A stretch of 64,000 bases of DNA from Limnanthes douglasii subsp. nivea (GCA_036936605.1 JAUPFV010000003.1:107269278-107333277), one strand, 5' to 3'; positions 48,301-59,347 are shown, numbered from the stretch's first letter. Translations and numbers: made by a program. The notes: a model not told the origin generated them from the letters alone.

Positions 48301-49926
48301 TATAATTAGAACTAAGCACTTGAGAAGAATCATACATGGAATATTATTCATTGGCCTACAATTAAACCGATTGGAAGTAAGCGGGTTTTCTCTGTAAAAC
48401 TTCATTATGACGGCTCCATAGAGTGGTGCAAAGATAGTTTTGTAGCTTTAGGTAATAAATAAGAATATGGGATTATTAGGAGTATATATATGCTCTTGTC
48501 TCTGAAATGACAATAGTCCGGACCATTTTGGCTAATGTTCCTTCACAGTCGTGAGAGGTACATCAAATGGATGTAAAATAATTTTCTTCTTGGTGATCTT
48601 CAATAAGAGATTTACATGAAGCTTCCATCTGGTATGGGTACTTCTTCTCTGCATAATGTCTGTAAGTTAATTCGTTCTTTGTATGGGCTCAAACAAGCAC
48701 CTCAACTTGGTTTGTGAAGCTTCATCGTTCACTTTTTTTTTTCAGTTTTACACAAAGTCATATGATTTTTCTTTATTTTTCCACACGTCTACATCGGCTA
48801 CAGTCATTCTCTTGGTTTATATGTATGATATTATCATCACCGGTAATGATTGTAGTTTGATTACTAAGCTTCTTAGGATTATAGTTCATCATCGGAAAAA
48901 TGGTATTTTTTTAACCAATAAAAGTATATTCCAGATCTTATCACCTTAATTGATTTGGAGGTTACTTCTTATTTTGATACTCCTATGGAGGTAAATGTCA
49001 AATATAAGAAAAATGAAGGGAACCTTTTAGATGATTATACTCTTTATCGACGTTTAGTTGGGAGTCTTATATACTTGAAAGCTATGTATCTTGATTTATC
49101 ATATGTTGTTCATCAGGTCAATCAGTTTATGTTCTCTCCTCAACATCTCCATTTTGTTGTAGTTCAACGCATCATTTGATATTTTCATGGTTCACGTACT
49201 TGTGGTTTGTTCTTTTCTATTGGATCATCTCTCCAAATTGTTTCCTATAACGATGTTGATTGGGATGGATGTACAAATACACGTCGATTGACTACATGTT
49301 GTTGTATGTTTTAATGTGATGCTTTAATTTCTTTGAGTTGTAAAAACAAGATCGTGTTTCTAAATCTTTTATAGAGACCAAGTATCGTGCCATGTTTAGT
49401 GCTTGTTCAAAAATTGTATGGATACAAGATCTTTTTGCAAAGCTTGGATTTCTTTAGATAACTTATACTCCTTTTCATGTTGATAATATTAGTGCTATTC
49501 ATATTGCCACCAATCCTATATTTCATAAACGCACCAAACACATTGAATTTGTTTGTCATTATCTTCGAGATACTTTAGAAAATCAGGTGATATTTCTTCC
49601 TCATATCTCTTCTAATCTCAAAGTGGCTGATACTTTCACCAAAGTTATGGCTCGTCAATGATATTACTTTCTTATTGTTAAATTGTTACTAGTTGACTTA
49701 CCAGCATCAATTTGAGGGAGAGTGTAAAAAAAATTAGATTAATATCGAATTTATTTTAGTCAAAGATTTAGTTAATATATTATATAATAATATATAATAT
49801 ATAGAAAATAATAGTTTAAGAAAATCTATGACAATAAATAGGGCTATAAATTATATATTATAACATATGTAAACTATTATGAAAGGAGAACGAGAACAAA
49901 AAGTAAGCTTACCGCCGCATAGTATG
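45310..49926 (+). mobile_element. Ty1/copia element inserted in the decayed composite element
   Basis: The two LTRs (about 45310-45505 and 49723-49926) share ATTAGATTAATATC, ATTTATTTTAGTCAAAGATTT and AGAACGAGAACAA. A TGGTATCAC primer-site-like sequence follows LTR1 (near 45518). A polypurine TTGAGGGAGAG sits right before LTR2 (49712-49722). GTGAT lies at 45305-45309 and 49928-49932 as a possible 5-bp target duplication, but the LTR right ends are hard to place. All copia domains are present in order. Confidence 0.82.
45560..49665 (+). pseudogene. Copia gag-pol, decayed
   Basis: Gag debris is at about 45740-46320. A zinc knuckle pair lies near 46435-46530 (CNSCNYLCHSARD, then CNYCKK). The protease WYFDLGSSNHMT is at about 46741, with D-L-G in place of the usual D-[ST]-G. 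The pre-integrase motif WHSRLGHPHSDVL is at about 47137. Integrase YFVTFIDDFSRFTWVYFF is at about 47380-47430. In reverse transcriptase, VYMYDIIITGND at about 48818 replaces the V-D-D of the active site with Y-D. RNase H runs at about 49240-49660, with ETKYRAMFSA and KHIEFVCHYLRD. Many stops and frameshifts make it inactive. Confidence 0.88.
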
Positions 49927-50159
49927 TGTGATTTGAGATTAATGTTTCGCGAAATTTGTGCTAAATATAATATAATTTTATAAAGCACTAAAACCATCAT
50001 AGATTAATCATCAATACAAATATTGTTACACTTGCAAACATAATAAATTAAAAAAAACCTCAAAACATAAAGATATTAACAACAACACAACATATTATAA
50101 TAAAACTTATTAGTAGAAGTCATATCATATGTTAAAATCAACATGTAAGAAATTAGATA

Positions 50160-50500
50160 TCACACCCGCTTTATCAGTAAGGCTCTCATCCAAATAACCT
50201 CTCATATCTCTTGTAATGAAATCAGTAACTCTCAACTGCCACACCTTGAAAGTCTCTTACCTTAACTCGTACAGCAATTCGACACCTGATGCATTGGTTC
50301 AAATTTTAGAAAATTGTATCTTGCATAGACTTCTACACGACTGCTCGGATGTTGAAATGGAGCTTATTGACATTCGTAGTTATTGTAAATCATACAAAGA
50401 AATTCATCAAAAAGGCATCGGTGGTCTCATCGGACATTATTCTTTGAACATACTTATCGGCTTGAAGCATGTGTTGGTATTCGTTAATGGTCCACTCCAT
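50160..50500 (-). pseudogene. Decayed small SANT/Myb-like ORF, third copy of the family
   Basis: On the minus strand MEWTINEYQHMLQADKY starts at 50500. SDETTDAF, EFLCMIYNNY, ARYNFLKFEPMHQ and VTDFITRDMRGYLDES follow in shifting frames. These align with the intact ORF at 59612-59968 (SDQFFERVLCTMYMNY, SRYNF, LIDYITRDMVAFLED). It lies between the PMD remnant and the OTU remnant, as in the intact composite. Upstream on the minus strand a GCGGGAA-like run (about 50590-50691) resembles the GCGGGAAA sites before the intact paralogue. Confidence 0.75.
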
Positions 50501-50803
50501 AACTAAGACATTTCGAGTTTTTTTTTACTTTATAAAATTGAGTATATGTAATAATACGACATAATTCAGTTGATTTATAAAGAGTAATCTAACATGGGCG
50601 GGGAATCTTAAGTTAGCGGAAAATCTAATTTGACGGGAATTATTCATTGGTGGGAAATATAAATAAGAGGAAAATGTAAATAGGCGGGAAGATAAATGAA
50701 AACAATAACAAATATTACACGGGAATTCATATATTACATAATCGAGTGTTAACATAGGGTGTAATTAAAACAAATAAGTTTGGAAACGTAAAATAGCACG
50801 AGA

Positions 50804-51300
50804 CTAATTGTCATATTTCCTGAGATCACTAAACATTTGCTCCTCGTTTAGATTCACTTGTGTGGCCAACATAGTTTGGGTATATTTATTGAATCTACCA
50901 TAGTACGGATGCGTCCATTGATTGGATTTACCGGTGACGTGGGCACCCCATGCAAAGTATAGTGGTGGGAATAGTGCATTAAGATGAGCCATAATCTATA
51001 ACTAAAATTTATGCATTAGAGAGAATAAAAACCTATAAAAATGATAAAATCATAATGTAATAAAAGTGATATACTTACATTTGTGAAGTGGATATAATGT
51101 ACGAAATCTATTCCAATCTTTGTAATAGTTGACGAATTAACATGTGGACTTTCGCGAATTGGTAAATAAGTTGCATACCCTGCTTGGGAGACATGATATA
51201 CCAAGCATTGATATCTTGTGGATACAACTTATCCAATATCGGGAAATGTCATCTAATAACCGCTTGAAAGATAAGGTTTGAATTAATCCAACCTACGTAC
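50804..51300 (-). pseudogene. OTU protease C-terminal part, decayed
   Basis: From 51300 a single frame reads VRRL, then MTFPDIG, VSTRYQCLVYHVS, ATYLPIRES and IGIDFVHYIHFTNV. These match the C-terminal half of the OTU domain at 61.5-61.75 kb (VRRL, MTLPDLG, ATRYQCVVYHIS, TYLPLR, IGIGFVHGNHFVKV). The catalytic His position reads Tyr-Ile-His here. An intron follows (donor at 51078). The last exon near 50804-50992 (FPPLYFAWGAHVTGKSNQW) aligns with the intact tail. Stops are present. The N-terminal half with the Cys, and the transposase, are missing. Confidence 0.82.
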
Positions 51301-51317
51301 TAAATTTAGTGTTGCAG

Positions 51318-51388
51318 CGATTCTCGCGATGAACATCAACATTGTCGCAAGTTATACGCGACAATAATGATGTTCATCGTGAGAATCG
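51318..51388. repeat. 31-bp near-perfect hairpin next to the OTU remnant
   Basis: The left arm 51318-51348 and right arm 51358-51388 pair with 3 mismatches around a 9-base loop. The arms are rich in TCGCGA/GCGACA. It lies immediately upstream (minus strand) of the OTU fragment. Confidence 0.9.
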
Positions 51389-51412
51389 AGCAAATTATAC
51401 CAAAATAAAAAC

Positions 51413-51499
51413 TAAAATTTGAAAAGGTACATCCAATAGATACACTTTCTCCTCGTACATGAAGTCATCCAAAGAGGAACACACTTCCTCGTCTTCCAT
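51413..51499 (-). pseudogene. Possible first exon upstream of the OTU remnant
   Basis: The minus strand has an ATG at 51497-51499 followed by an acidic stretch, MEDEEVCSSLDDFMYEEK, in a CDS-like context after an AAACCCTAG-like leader. It precedes the hairpin and the OTU fragment. It could be the start of an OTU gene without transposase, or unrelated. No splice test was possible. Confidence 0.3.
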
Positions 51500-51509
51500 A
51501 TTATTTGAT

Positions 51510-53130
51510 GTATGGCTGCTTTGTGGTAGAAAACTAGGGTTTATGGTAAAAATTGGTTTTGTTTTAAGTGATGGGTAAATAATAGGTAAGAAAATCTGAG
51601 GGTTTATAGTTAGATTTAGGTTAATTTTGTAACAATGGTAGTTTTTTTTGGGGGGGGGGGGAGTGTTCTAACAAAATGTGGTTTTTTTTCTAGCTTAACC
51701 ATTTCCATAATTGAAACTATCAAATTGTCATTTCGTAAAAAGGTTAGGCTATATTCAATGTTTTTTTATCATTCACCTAAAAAATTTTAAATTTTATTAT
51801 CTCTTAAAAAACCAATTTTACTTATCGCTTCCAAAATAAATTCAAAAAATACTATTACTTACAATAACAAATTTCTCCTTCTTTTTTCCCACTTTCATTT
51901 TTCCTTTTCTTTTCTATTTTAATATTCTCTTTCTCTTTCCATCCTTCAATTTTGATAAATTTTTTTATGAATTTACGATAAATTACAACCGGACTTCACA
52001 AACTTCTCACTGATCCATGTTGTTTTGGACAATAACCATAAACATAATTTTTTTAATAAAAAAAAACAATGAAGTTTATTGCCAAGCTTGTGCGATTGAT
52101 TTTTTTTATGGTTTACCAAAGGGAAAAAATGTTGCATAATTAAAAAAACAATAGAATTTTGACTATATAAATAAAGTTTTAATATGGTTCACAAAATTAT
52201 TGTCTTTCTCTCTCTACCTCTAAAGTCGGACTCTAATGGAGTTCGTAAAATTCATATTAAAATAAGAAAAATAACAAGTTGGAACGAAAACAAAAAATAT
52301 AAATCTATAAAAAGAGAAAAAGAAAAAAAGAAAACCAATATTTGTAAATAAATGACAAACTAATAAATTTAATGGTTGGCAACATAATGTATTTCATTAT
52401 AAAAAAATATTTTTTTATTTTATTAGTAATTTATAAATAATGCGTGAATAAGTCATGTCACTTTAAGTCAACATATATATTATCTGATTCTTAATATTAG
52501 TATTCTAGAAATTAAGAAATAATAATTATATATTAAATATAATAAAATATTTTTACTACAATATTGATTGATGATAATAACACGTAAATTATGAAGTTAC
52601 ATTTATAAAATGAGTAGCTTGGTATATGAATATTTTGAGATGTTTGTAAATAATAGAAAAGAGAAAAAATGATGTGAGATCTAACCATTTATATTTATAG
52701 TTCTTTTTCTTTAAAAATGAAAAAATGATAAAATTTTCCTAAATCAGGTGTGAGCTCTAACAAAAATACGTGAGATCCAGCAGTGTGAGATCCAACAAAA
52801 ACAAACCGAGATCTGTTCGTGTCTTTAGTAAAAATTAGTTTTGAATCTTTATAATTTTACGGTTAAGCTTAAAATATATCAAGATATAATGAATCAAAAG
52901 TACATTCAAATTTAAATCCAAGTGTAAAAATAAATATATAATGACTAATCTGAAGTACCAATATATATATATATATATATATTGGTAATATATAACAAAA
53001 AAATTATTCGATCCGCATAATTTTTATCATCTAAGGTGAATATTAAACTTTAACTAGTTAAAATCTAAATATTTAATATATACACTTCAAACAAATCACA
53101 AGTCAGACCACTTGATTAGTCACGAGCACT
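51510..53130. other. AT-rich spacer with homopolymer runs
   Basis: No gene was found. A T-run followed by 12 G (51650-51661), a TA microsatellite (52960-52982), and several GTGAGATC(C/T)A phrases (about 52674-52810). Confidence 0.5.
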
Positions 53131-53232
53131 CAAAATACCTCATACTAGTTAAGATATATCTTACTTATATACCACTGATCCTTCTCATGTTTAACCGATG
53201 TGGGATGTGGGGACTTTGGTCGCCACCCTAAT
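53131..53232 (-). repeat. Truncated LTR of the copia/TRIM family
   Basis: Read on the minus strand: TAGGGTGGCGACCAAAGTCC, CCACATCCCACATCGGTTAA, then a CTAGTATGAGG end. It is the left ~100 bp of the LTR seen at 9351-9586 and 14592-14824. The rest is missing. Confidence 0.85.
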
Positions 53233-53418
53233 ATAAACTTTAACCAAAACATAATTTCAGATATGTCATTCTCCTTTATGCGGGATGGACACATATGGAT
53301 CATCTATGTGTATTAGCTAAAGATGAAGTTGTCCACCTACTATGCACAAACATATTTTATGCGTCTATTATGTCAAATCATCACAATAATTTGATCATTT
53401 CTAACACAATAAATATAA

Positions 53419-53774
53419 GGGAGACTTACGTAATGGGTCTAAAATTTGTCTCTATTTACCCAAACATACCCTAACATATCTATTTTACAAATAGATCCAG
53501 CACATTTAAGAAAAGACTCAATTATCTAAAAAAAAAACCAAAACAATTACATCCCCAAATCAAAATATTTAACCCCAATTTCAAAATCAATTCTTTCTCC
53601 TCAAACTTTCTTTGTCATATTATCAAATTCATTAAGGGTAAAATTGTATTTAAAATTTAAATTTGGACTAATAGGTAAATAAAATCATATTTTGGTAGGT
53701 ATTGGTAAAATCTATTTGAGGCTGGACTTATTAGTAAATTGGATACATTTTTGTACCCAATTGGTATAAACCCC
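53419..53774. mobile_element. 356-bp Mutator-type MITE with 9-bp target duplication
   Basis: The ends are GGGAGACTTACGTAATGGGT and, reverse-complemented, GGGGTTTATACCAATTGGGT. Further matching follows inward (AAAA, then ATTTAC). TAAATATAA flanks it exactly at 53410-53418 and 53775-53783. It is non-coding. The GGG start and 9-bp duplication point to Mutator-type mobilisation. Confidence 0.85.
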
Positions 53775-53783
53775 TAAATATAA

Positions 53784-54845
53784 TATTTTTTTACGCATTA
53801 TTTGCAAATTTAAATACTATTTTTATTACAAAATCATGGTTTATAATGAGCTCAAACTTATTTATGAATATTGTTTTTTGTTTTGTGGTTCTAGACAAAT
53901 TTAATAAGATTTTTCACACAAATCGTTGATTTATATTTTATCGAATTTTTTTAGGTTTATATTTTTTTTTGTTAATGTTTAGTTTTATAAGTTCAATAAA
54001 TTCATAATGAAATGCAACTTTTATGAACTTCTATTTTCGTTGTTGTATAGTTTTTACATATTTTACAAAAAATATACTTCACAAAATGATAATATTGTAT
54101 ACAATTTAAACTGACTTATATTATTATTTTTTTGGGATGCATTATTTTGTAAATTATAATCGAATCATTTTCTACCAATTTAAGGTTTGTAATAAACGTG
54201 AACTGATTTAATTTTTTTTTTTTATAATTTTATGGGTTATACAAGTTCAATGAAAATTTATTTAATGAAAACTAAAATTTTTCTAATGAATTATAATTTG
54301 TTTAAGTTATAATTTTTGCTCTTATATAATTTTAAAAGTTCAATTGAAAATACTTTTACAAATTAAAACTATTAAAGTGGATCATAATTTATATGAATTT
54401 ATATTCTTTTAAGTTATATGGTTTTTGAAAGTAAAATATTTTTTCACAAATTAATAACATTACATAAAGTTGGAATTTATTTATATTTATGTTTTAGTTG
54501 TTATATAGTTTTATAAAAAAATTATAAACTATCTTTCACAAATTAAAAAATAATATATTACATATTTTGTCAATTACATATAAAATATCTAAACTTAAAT
54601 AAAGTAATCAAAGTGTATTGAAAAATAATTATTTTTTTAAAAACAAACTTTTTATTATTTTTTTATATTTTTGTTTATAATTATTATTTTATTTGTTTTT
54701 ATTTTTTATATGACACTTAACTTTTTAAAAATTGATAATATAAAATTTAAGAGTTTCAAGCTCTCTTACTTTTGTTTTGTTCAATTGAAAATAAAAAATA
54801 CATATACCATATTTATAATAAAGCTATTTAAATATTTTTAAATTT

Positions 54846-54882
<37 letters not shown>

Positions 54883-54949
54883 CATTTGTTTTACCATAAT
54901 TATACACTAATTTTATAGTTCAAATACTTTATTTAACAGGAAGCAAACT
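53784..54949. other. Very AT-rich spacer
   Basis: No gene was found. TA microsatellite at 54850-54881. Confidence 0.6.
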
Positions 54950-55934
54950 GCAACGGCTCTTTTTCTCTCGCTAGAACCAACTTTATTCTGTGTTTCCGGC
55001 CGACGTAATGCTCCTCCACCGTTTATTTATCGATGTCACCTGATCTGTTCTTCTTCCGCAATGACCATCACTGGCGAAAGCTGGTGGTGATGGTTTCCGT
55101 ATCTCGTTTATTCGGTATCTTCAAGCTGAAATTAGCCCTTGATTTCACATTCACCATGGTTATAGACCTGAGATTGCATTTCATCATCACCCTGGTTTCA
55201 TATTTGAGGGTCTAAATTTTAATTTTAATTCTTAGTCAGCTGCTTTAGCCCTATCTTCTCTCACTCATTCGTTTTTGTCTAGCAGCATTTCTTTTATGTC
55301 ACCCAATGTTTTCTGATTATTCAAAAAGTCATTGGAAGCGAGCATCACTTTTATCTTTCTTTTGGTGCATTAAAGATGATTTTGTGTTATTGCTCCCTCA
55401 TTTTCTTTAGCCACAAAGAGTCTTCTCCGACGTCCATATTTCTGGTGGCCTTATCTCCGACCTCCGTCCTTCTCACTGTCGACCATCCATCATCTCTTTG
55501 TCGACGCTCGAACTTGGATATTTTGGTCGCGGCTGCCGTCACGCTTTTGGCCGGTAAATCACCGGTTGGCGATGTCTGGCGATGCTCTCCTTGTCGGAGA
55601 TGCTGAAAGATAAATGACAGGATAGTTTTCTCCTTTTGAAATGTGAATTGGGTTGTTGGGTTTGGTGTCACAGACCTAGCTACTTCTTTGTGGACCGAGT
55701 ATATCCTTTAAATGTTAAAGCAGTTCTTCAATCTTATTATTATTTATTAATTCTTTTCTTTATTGCATTTCTTTCTCGGGGAAACCTTGACATCTAAGCG
55801 AGTGGCTGCTTAATGATGATGGTGGCTCATTTGTTAGTCGAATGCTTGTAGAGAATTTATTCTATTTCTTTTGGGCCTTTTTTTTTTTTTTTTTTTTAAC
55901 CTTAATTAAAGAAAATGGTCTAAATAATATATTT
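54950..55934. other. GC-richer unexplained stretch ending in a T-run
   Basis: Composition jumps compared with both sides. Open frames of 60-94 codons occur on both strands (for example 55376-55606 plus, 55387-55671 minus) but none has a recognisable domain or a supporting splice pattern. It ends near a 21-base T-run (55878-55898). It may be a leader of an unannotated gene or a captured or retrocopied host fragment. Confidence 0.3.
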
Positions 55935-55940
55935 GGGCAA

Positions 55941-56014
55941 GGCTAAAATGAGACCCCATTTGGCTATAATGAGACCCCTCTATAATGAGACCCCATTTGG
56001 CTATAATGAGACCC
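55941..56014. repeat. Left terminal-like repeats (TATAATGAGACCC)
   Basis: Four copies of (T/A)ATAATGAGACCC(C) or GCTAAAATGAGACCCC, alternating with CATTTGG, form two ~36-bp units. Inverted (60098-60110) and direct (60149-60162) copies occur on the far side of the SANT-like ORFs, so these may mark element ends. Confidence 0.7.
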
Positions 56015-56036
56015 GAAAAAAGACACATTTACCCCT

Positions 56037-56046
56037 GATATAAAAG
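56037..56046 (+). promoter_or_regulatory. Probable TATA box of the PMD gene
   Basis: GATATAAAAG lies about 30 bp before a long CT-rich initiator/leader (56065-56110). Confidence 0.5.
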
Positions 56047-56436
56047 CCATATTTTCAGCCCATTTTCTCTCTTTTCTCTCTTTTCTCTCTTCTCTCTCTA
56101 CTCTCTCTCAAACTCACCAAAAATCTCGAAATCAAAACAGCAAGTTTTCTCAAATCCAACATCAGAAACATCTTAAGGTACGAATCCTTTACATATCCAT
56201 GTAATTTTTATGCATTTTAGTTTAGTATTTTTAGTGATTTTTAGAGTTTAGTGTTCTTGATAAAAAGTCGGATTTTCATGTATATTTAGTTGTTTTTTTC
56301 GAAAAAAAACTTCAGATTCGTGTTAGTCGATTCAGTAGGATCGTTTTGGTACCATGCATGATGAATTTGGGTTGGGTTTTGGGGATTTGGGTTCGATTTC
56401 GAAATTTGGGGCTGCTGTTTCTGGAAATGGAGATCT

Positions 56437-56517
56437 GCGAACTGGGCCTTCGCAACCCGTGCAAAATTGCGAACGACCCGTTCGCAATTTTGCACGGGCT
56501 GCGAAGGCCCAGTTCGC
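56437..56517. repeat. 39-bp near-perfect hairpin
   Basis: Arms 56437-56475 and 56479-56517 pair with one mismatch around a 3-base loop. They contain AACTGGGCCTTCGCA and CAAAATTGCGAACG. Confidence 0.95.
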
Positions 56518-56548
56518 AATTTTGCGTAATTCAGAATCTGATATTTTA

Positions 56549-56641
56549 TGAAATTGCGAATTGGGGATTCGCAATTTCACCAAATTGCGAATTCCGAGTT
56601 CGCAATTTTGGTGAAATTGCAAGGCCCCAATTCGCAATTTC
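56549..56641. repeat. Nested AATTGCGAA palindromes
   Basis: 13-bp perfect arms at 56549-56561 and 56567-56579. A second, wider pairing of 17 perfect bases joins 56550-56566 and 56625-56641. A third imperfect hairpin lies between them. The alternative pairings overlap. Confidence 0.9.
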
Positions 56642-56731
56642 ACAGTTTATATATTTTTTGTAAATTTTTTTTTTGCCAAATAGTTTCTATCTATCCCAAA
56701 TTTATTAATAATTTATATGTTGTATTTCAGC

Positions 56732-58557
56732 ATGCCTCGCAAACAGCAGCACACACCTGTTCGACATTCAGGAGGCTCGAGCGATGATGGAGAGCACTCT
56801 GACGTTGTGTCACGGTCACGGTCCGTTAGGCGTAGGCCTAGCGCTTCCACTCCGGCCCCTGTTCTATCCCAGGGGTTTGAGACATTCGACCTGTTATTTC
56901 GGAGGGTGAACCCCCACGTACCTGGTCTATATCCAGAGTATGCACAGCACGAGGCTTACCGTGTCTTTGCTGGAGAGGTAAGTAATGACGTGTTTTAAAG
57001 TACGTTTATATGTTCTTTTGTATTATTTCTAAGTTGTTTATGTCTTATGTAGGCTCGTCGGCACTCACGGCCCTACGCTATGTACGGTACCCACCGTGCG
57101 TGGGGTCTTGCTGGGCAGCACAGGGTAAGGGAGCAGGTTATGATGACTTGTTTCGGCCCACTGGTAGATGCGTTGGAGCGTTGGAATACCAACGTTCATC
57201 TTGTAGATGCTTTCCTGGAGAGGTGGCATTCGGAGACGAACACCTTTCACTTTAGCTTCGGTGAGATGACGGTTACGCTAGACGACGTCCACGTCATCAC
57301 TGGTCTCCCGGTCACAGGTGATGATTTCGTAGTTCAGTCTTTTCCTAGTAATGGACAGCGTGAGGCTTGGTATTCTAGTGCATTAGGCATAGATTTGGAT
57401 GACCTTAGGTATGAGTTAGGGCGTAACAGGGGGGGTAATGGTAGATCTGTTCGTTTACAGTTTTTACGCGAGAAGTACATGGTACGTAGATATAAAGATG
57501 AGAACATGTCTGATAGTGATGTAAAGTGCGTCACTAGGGGTTATCTGCTGCATATGTTGGGTTGTTGTGTTCTAGTGAACAAGACGGGGAATAGTATATC
57601 TTTAGATTACCTCCAGTTTGTAGAGCATTATACCTCCTCCGTTAGATATAACTGGGGACAGCATATACTAGCTCAGCTGTACCACCACCTAGGGAAGTCC
57701 TCGCTGCACACGACTTCAGGGATTGCGGGTTGTATTGCCTTGTTGGAGGCGTGGATATACGATCACTTCTCCACCTGTTTGCCTACGATTAACACGAACT
57801 ACGACTGTTCTATGCCGACGATGTGCCGATATGTTCCGACGCCGTTTCGTGCGGATGATGAGACTCAGATTAACATCCGACAGGGACTGATTTCGTTGAC
57901 GGCGAACCATGTGAGTTACAATGATTTGTTATATTTGTTTCCATAGCTTTAATTTATTATTACTTTCATTTTTGGAAGATTATTAACTAACATTTTCATA
58001 TGACACAGGTTTGGTTCAGGCCTTACGAGGATCATCGTGCTCATTTCCCTTCTCAGGATGTGGCTTGGATTGACCACACGCTGAAGGCGTTCGATGTAGT
58101 TGAGGCGTACTATCCGCTTCGGGTGGCTCGACAGCTAGGGCACGTTCAGGACATACCACCGGCGCTGCGGACTGTTGTACCCGTACATAGGCGAAAGCGT
58201 GTGAACACGCGCTTCTTGTGGGATGAGGCCACGTGGATATCATGGAGGTCACACGTTGTTGACCCGAGGATTCGCGGTGACAGGTACATTATAGGCGGTC
58301 CTGGCACGACCACGACGTACGATGTATGGATCAGTGACCACCTATGGTACGTTCTTATTGATCCTAGTATTATTGCTCCATCTGCGGCGCATGTTCCAGA
58401 GCCCCCTAGTGCGATGACATATCAGGCACGACTGTATCAGCTTTCCGATCGTGTTACTGATGTTGATTCTAGAGCGGAGTCGATGAGTGTGGAGGACTTG
58501 CGTCGGGAGATACATGAGTGTCACCTTTTAGGGGTCCAGTACCGCCAGTTCGATTGA
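56732..58557 (+). CDS. Plant mobile domain (PMD) protein, MAIN-like, transposon type
   Basis: Three exons (56732-56977, 57053-57910, 58009-58557) join in frame into 550 residues with no stop. Introns are 75 and 98 bp with clean GTAAG/GTGAG donors. The first ~50 residues are Ser/Arg-rich and disordered-looking. The PMD occupies most of the rest. Landmarks are LYPEYAQHEAYRVF, MTVTLDDVHVITGLPVTGD (about residues 153-171), NKTGNSISLDYLQF and AQLYHHLGKSSLHTTSGIAG. VAWIDHTLKAF and ARQLGHVQDIP are in the last exon. The family includes MAIN and MAIL1 (genome stability and silencing of transposons) and many transposon-borne members; the molecular activity is unclear. The start was chosen right after the leader-intron acceptor; an in-frame ATG at 56717 would lie inside the intron. 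No phosphatase tail is fused. It belongs to the composite element with 58904-64000. Confidence 0.92.
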
Positions 58558-58903
58558 GTTTGATACTACATTATTTTTTTGCTTTGCTTTAGTTGTTGCT
58601 TTAGTTGACATGGGTGTATGGAATTGATTTTGGTTCTTTATTTGTCGCTTTTGTTCGGATTAGTTGATAGCACCTTATTTTTTCTATTTTAGTTCTACTT
58701 AAGTTGTTCCTTTCACTTATATGATGTGCATCTTAAAAACAACAACACTTAAAATGTAACACCTAGATTTCTCCCATAATATAAAATACACAAGGAAATT
58801 ACACACATAGCCTAAAAGCATTTCGTGATTAAACATACATAAGCAACTAAATTAAAGCAAACTGTAGATAAACTAACCCTCAGTCAGCATTGGACACTTA
58901 GTT
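58558..58903. other. Convergent 3' region
   Basis: This holds the 3' ends of the PMD gene (plus) and the SANT-like ORF (minus). T-rich then A-rich, no coding signal. Confidence 0.6.
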
Positions 58904-59347
58904 CTACGGAGTCGGATAGTTCATTCCATACCCATCTGAATCACTACTTCCTTCGGGAGTTGAATTCAAACGAACGCCGGTCGCTATTGCGTCTGCTATT
59001 TGTTGCTCTTCCGACTGTGTCGCTAAAGACACCATCTCCGGCGTGATTGTACTTTGCGATCCCATGTCGAATATCTTTCGGAGGTTGGTTTGGACTTCCC
59101 AAGGAAGTGACTCGATTTGTAAAGTCACTGTTTTAAGGTAAGCTAACCTTTCGGACACTTCTTCGCGTGTGCGTGGTCGAGGCATCATACATCTCGGGCA
59201 GGAAGCCTCCCTACCGTGGTTGAAGAACATTCTGCACAAGACCGCATCGATGAAGCCAGGAACCCCCTCTTCTATTGCACCCCTCACGATGTCAAATGCG
59301 TTTAGGAGGCTTGCATCTTCGTCTACGTTCCAGCCCGAATCACACAT
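58904..59347 (-). CDS. Small SANT/Myb-like protein A (147 aa), unknown function
   Basis: An intact single frame from the ATG at 59347. It opens CDSGWNVDEDASLLNAFDIVR. It continues VLCRMFFNHG, a CPRC pair, and PRTREEVSERLAYLK. The tail is low-complexity and Ser-rich. It is a diverged paralogue of the ORF at 59612-59968: W/F-T/V-x-x-ED-x-x-L-x-A, VLC-M--N-GR and RTRE--x-R occur in the same order. The spacing of the aromatic, the acidic pair and the basic end is compatible with a SANT/Myb-like helix bundle; this is inference. A TATA-like TTATAAATA lies at 59386-59394 (minus strand), and GCGGGAAA sites lie upstream. It sits antisense and downstream of the PMD gene. Confidence 0.65.
   Translation of the reverse strand: MCDSGWNVDEDASLLNAFDIVRGAIEEGVPGFIDAVLCRMFFNHGREASCPRCMMPRPRTREEVSERLAYLKTVTLQIESLPWEVQTNLRKIFDMGSQSTITPEMVSLATQSEEQQIADAIATGVRLNSTPEGSSDSDGYGMNYPTP

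Larger units (their letters stand above)
56178..56730 (+). other. Leader intron of the PMD gene, filled with hairpins
   Basis: An AAG|GTACG donor and a TGTATTTCAG acceptor, ending one base before the ATG context, bound a 553-bp intron. Its centre (56437-56641) is a set of nested GCGAA/TTCGC palindromes. Confidence 0.7.

Noticed and set aside
49922..49932. Exact right end and target duplication of the copia at 45.3-49.9 kb
   Set aside because: GTGAT occurs at both sides but the LTR does not end in CA there, so the boundary is left approximate.
55387..55671. 94-codon minus-strand frame
   Set aside because: It overlaps a plus-strand frame of similar size; neither shows a domain, splice support or a conserved start.
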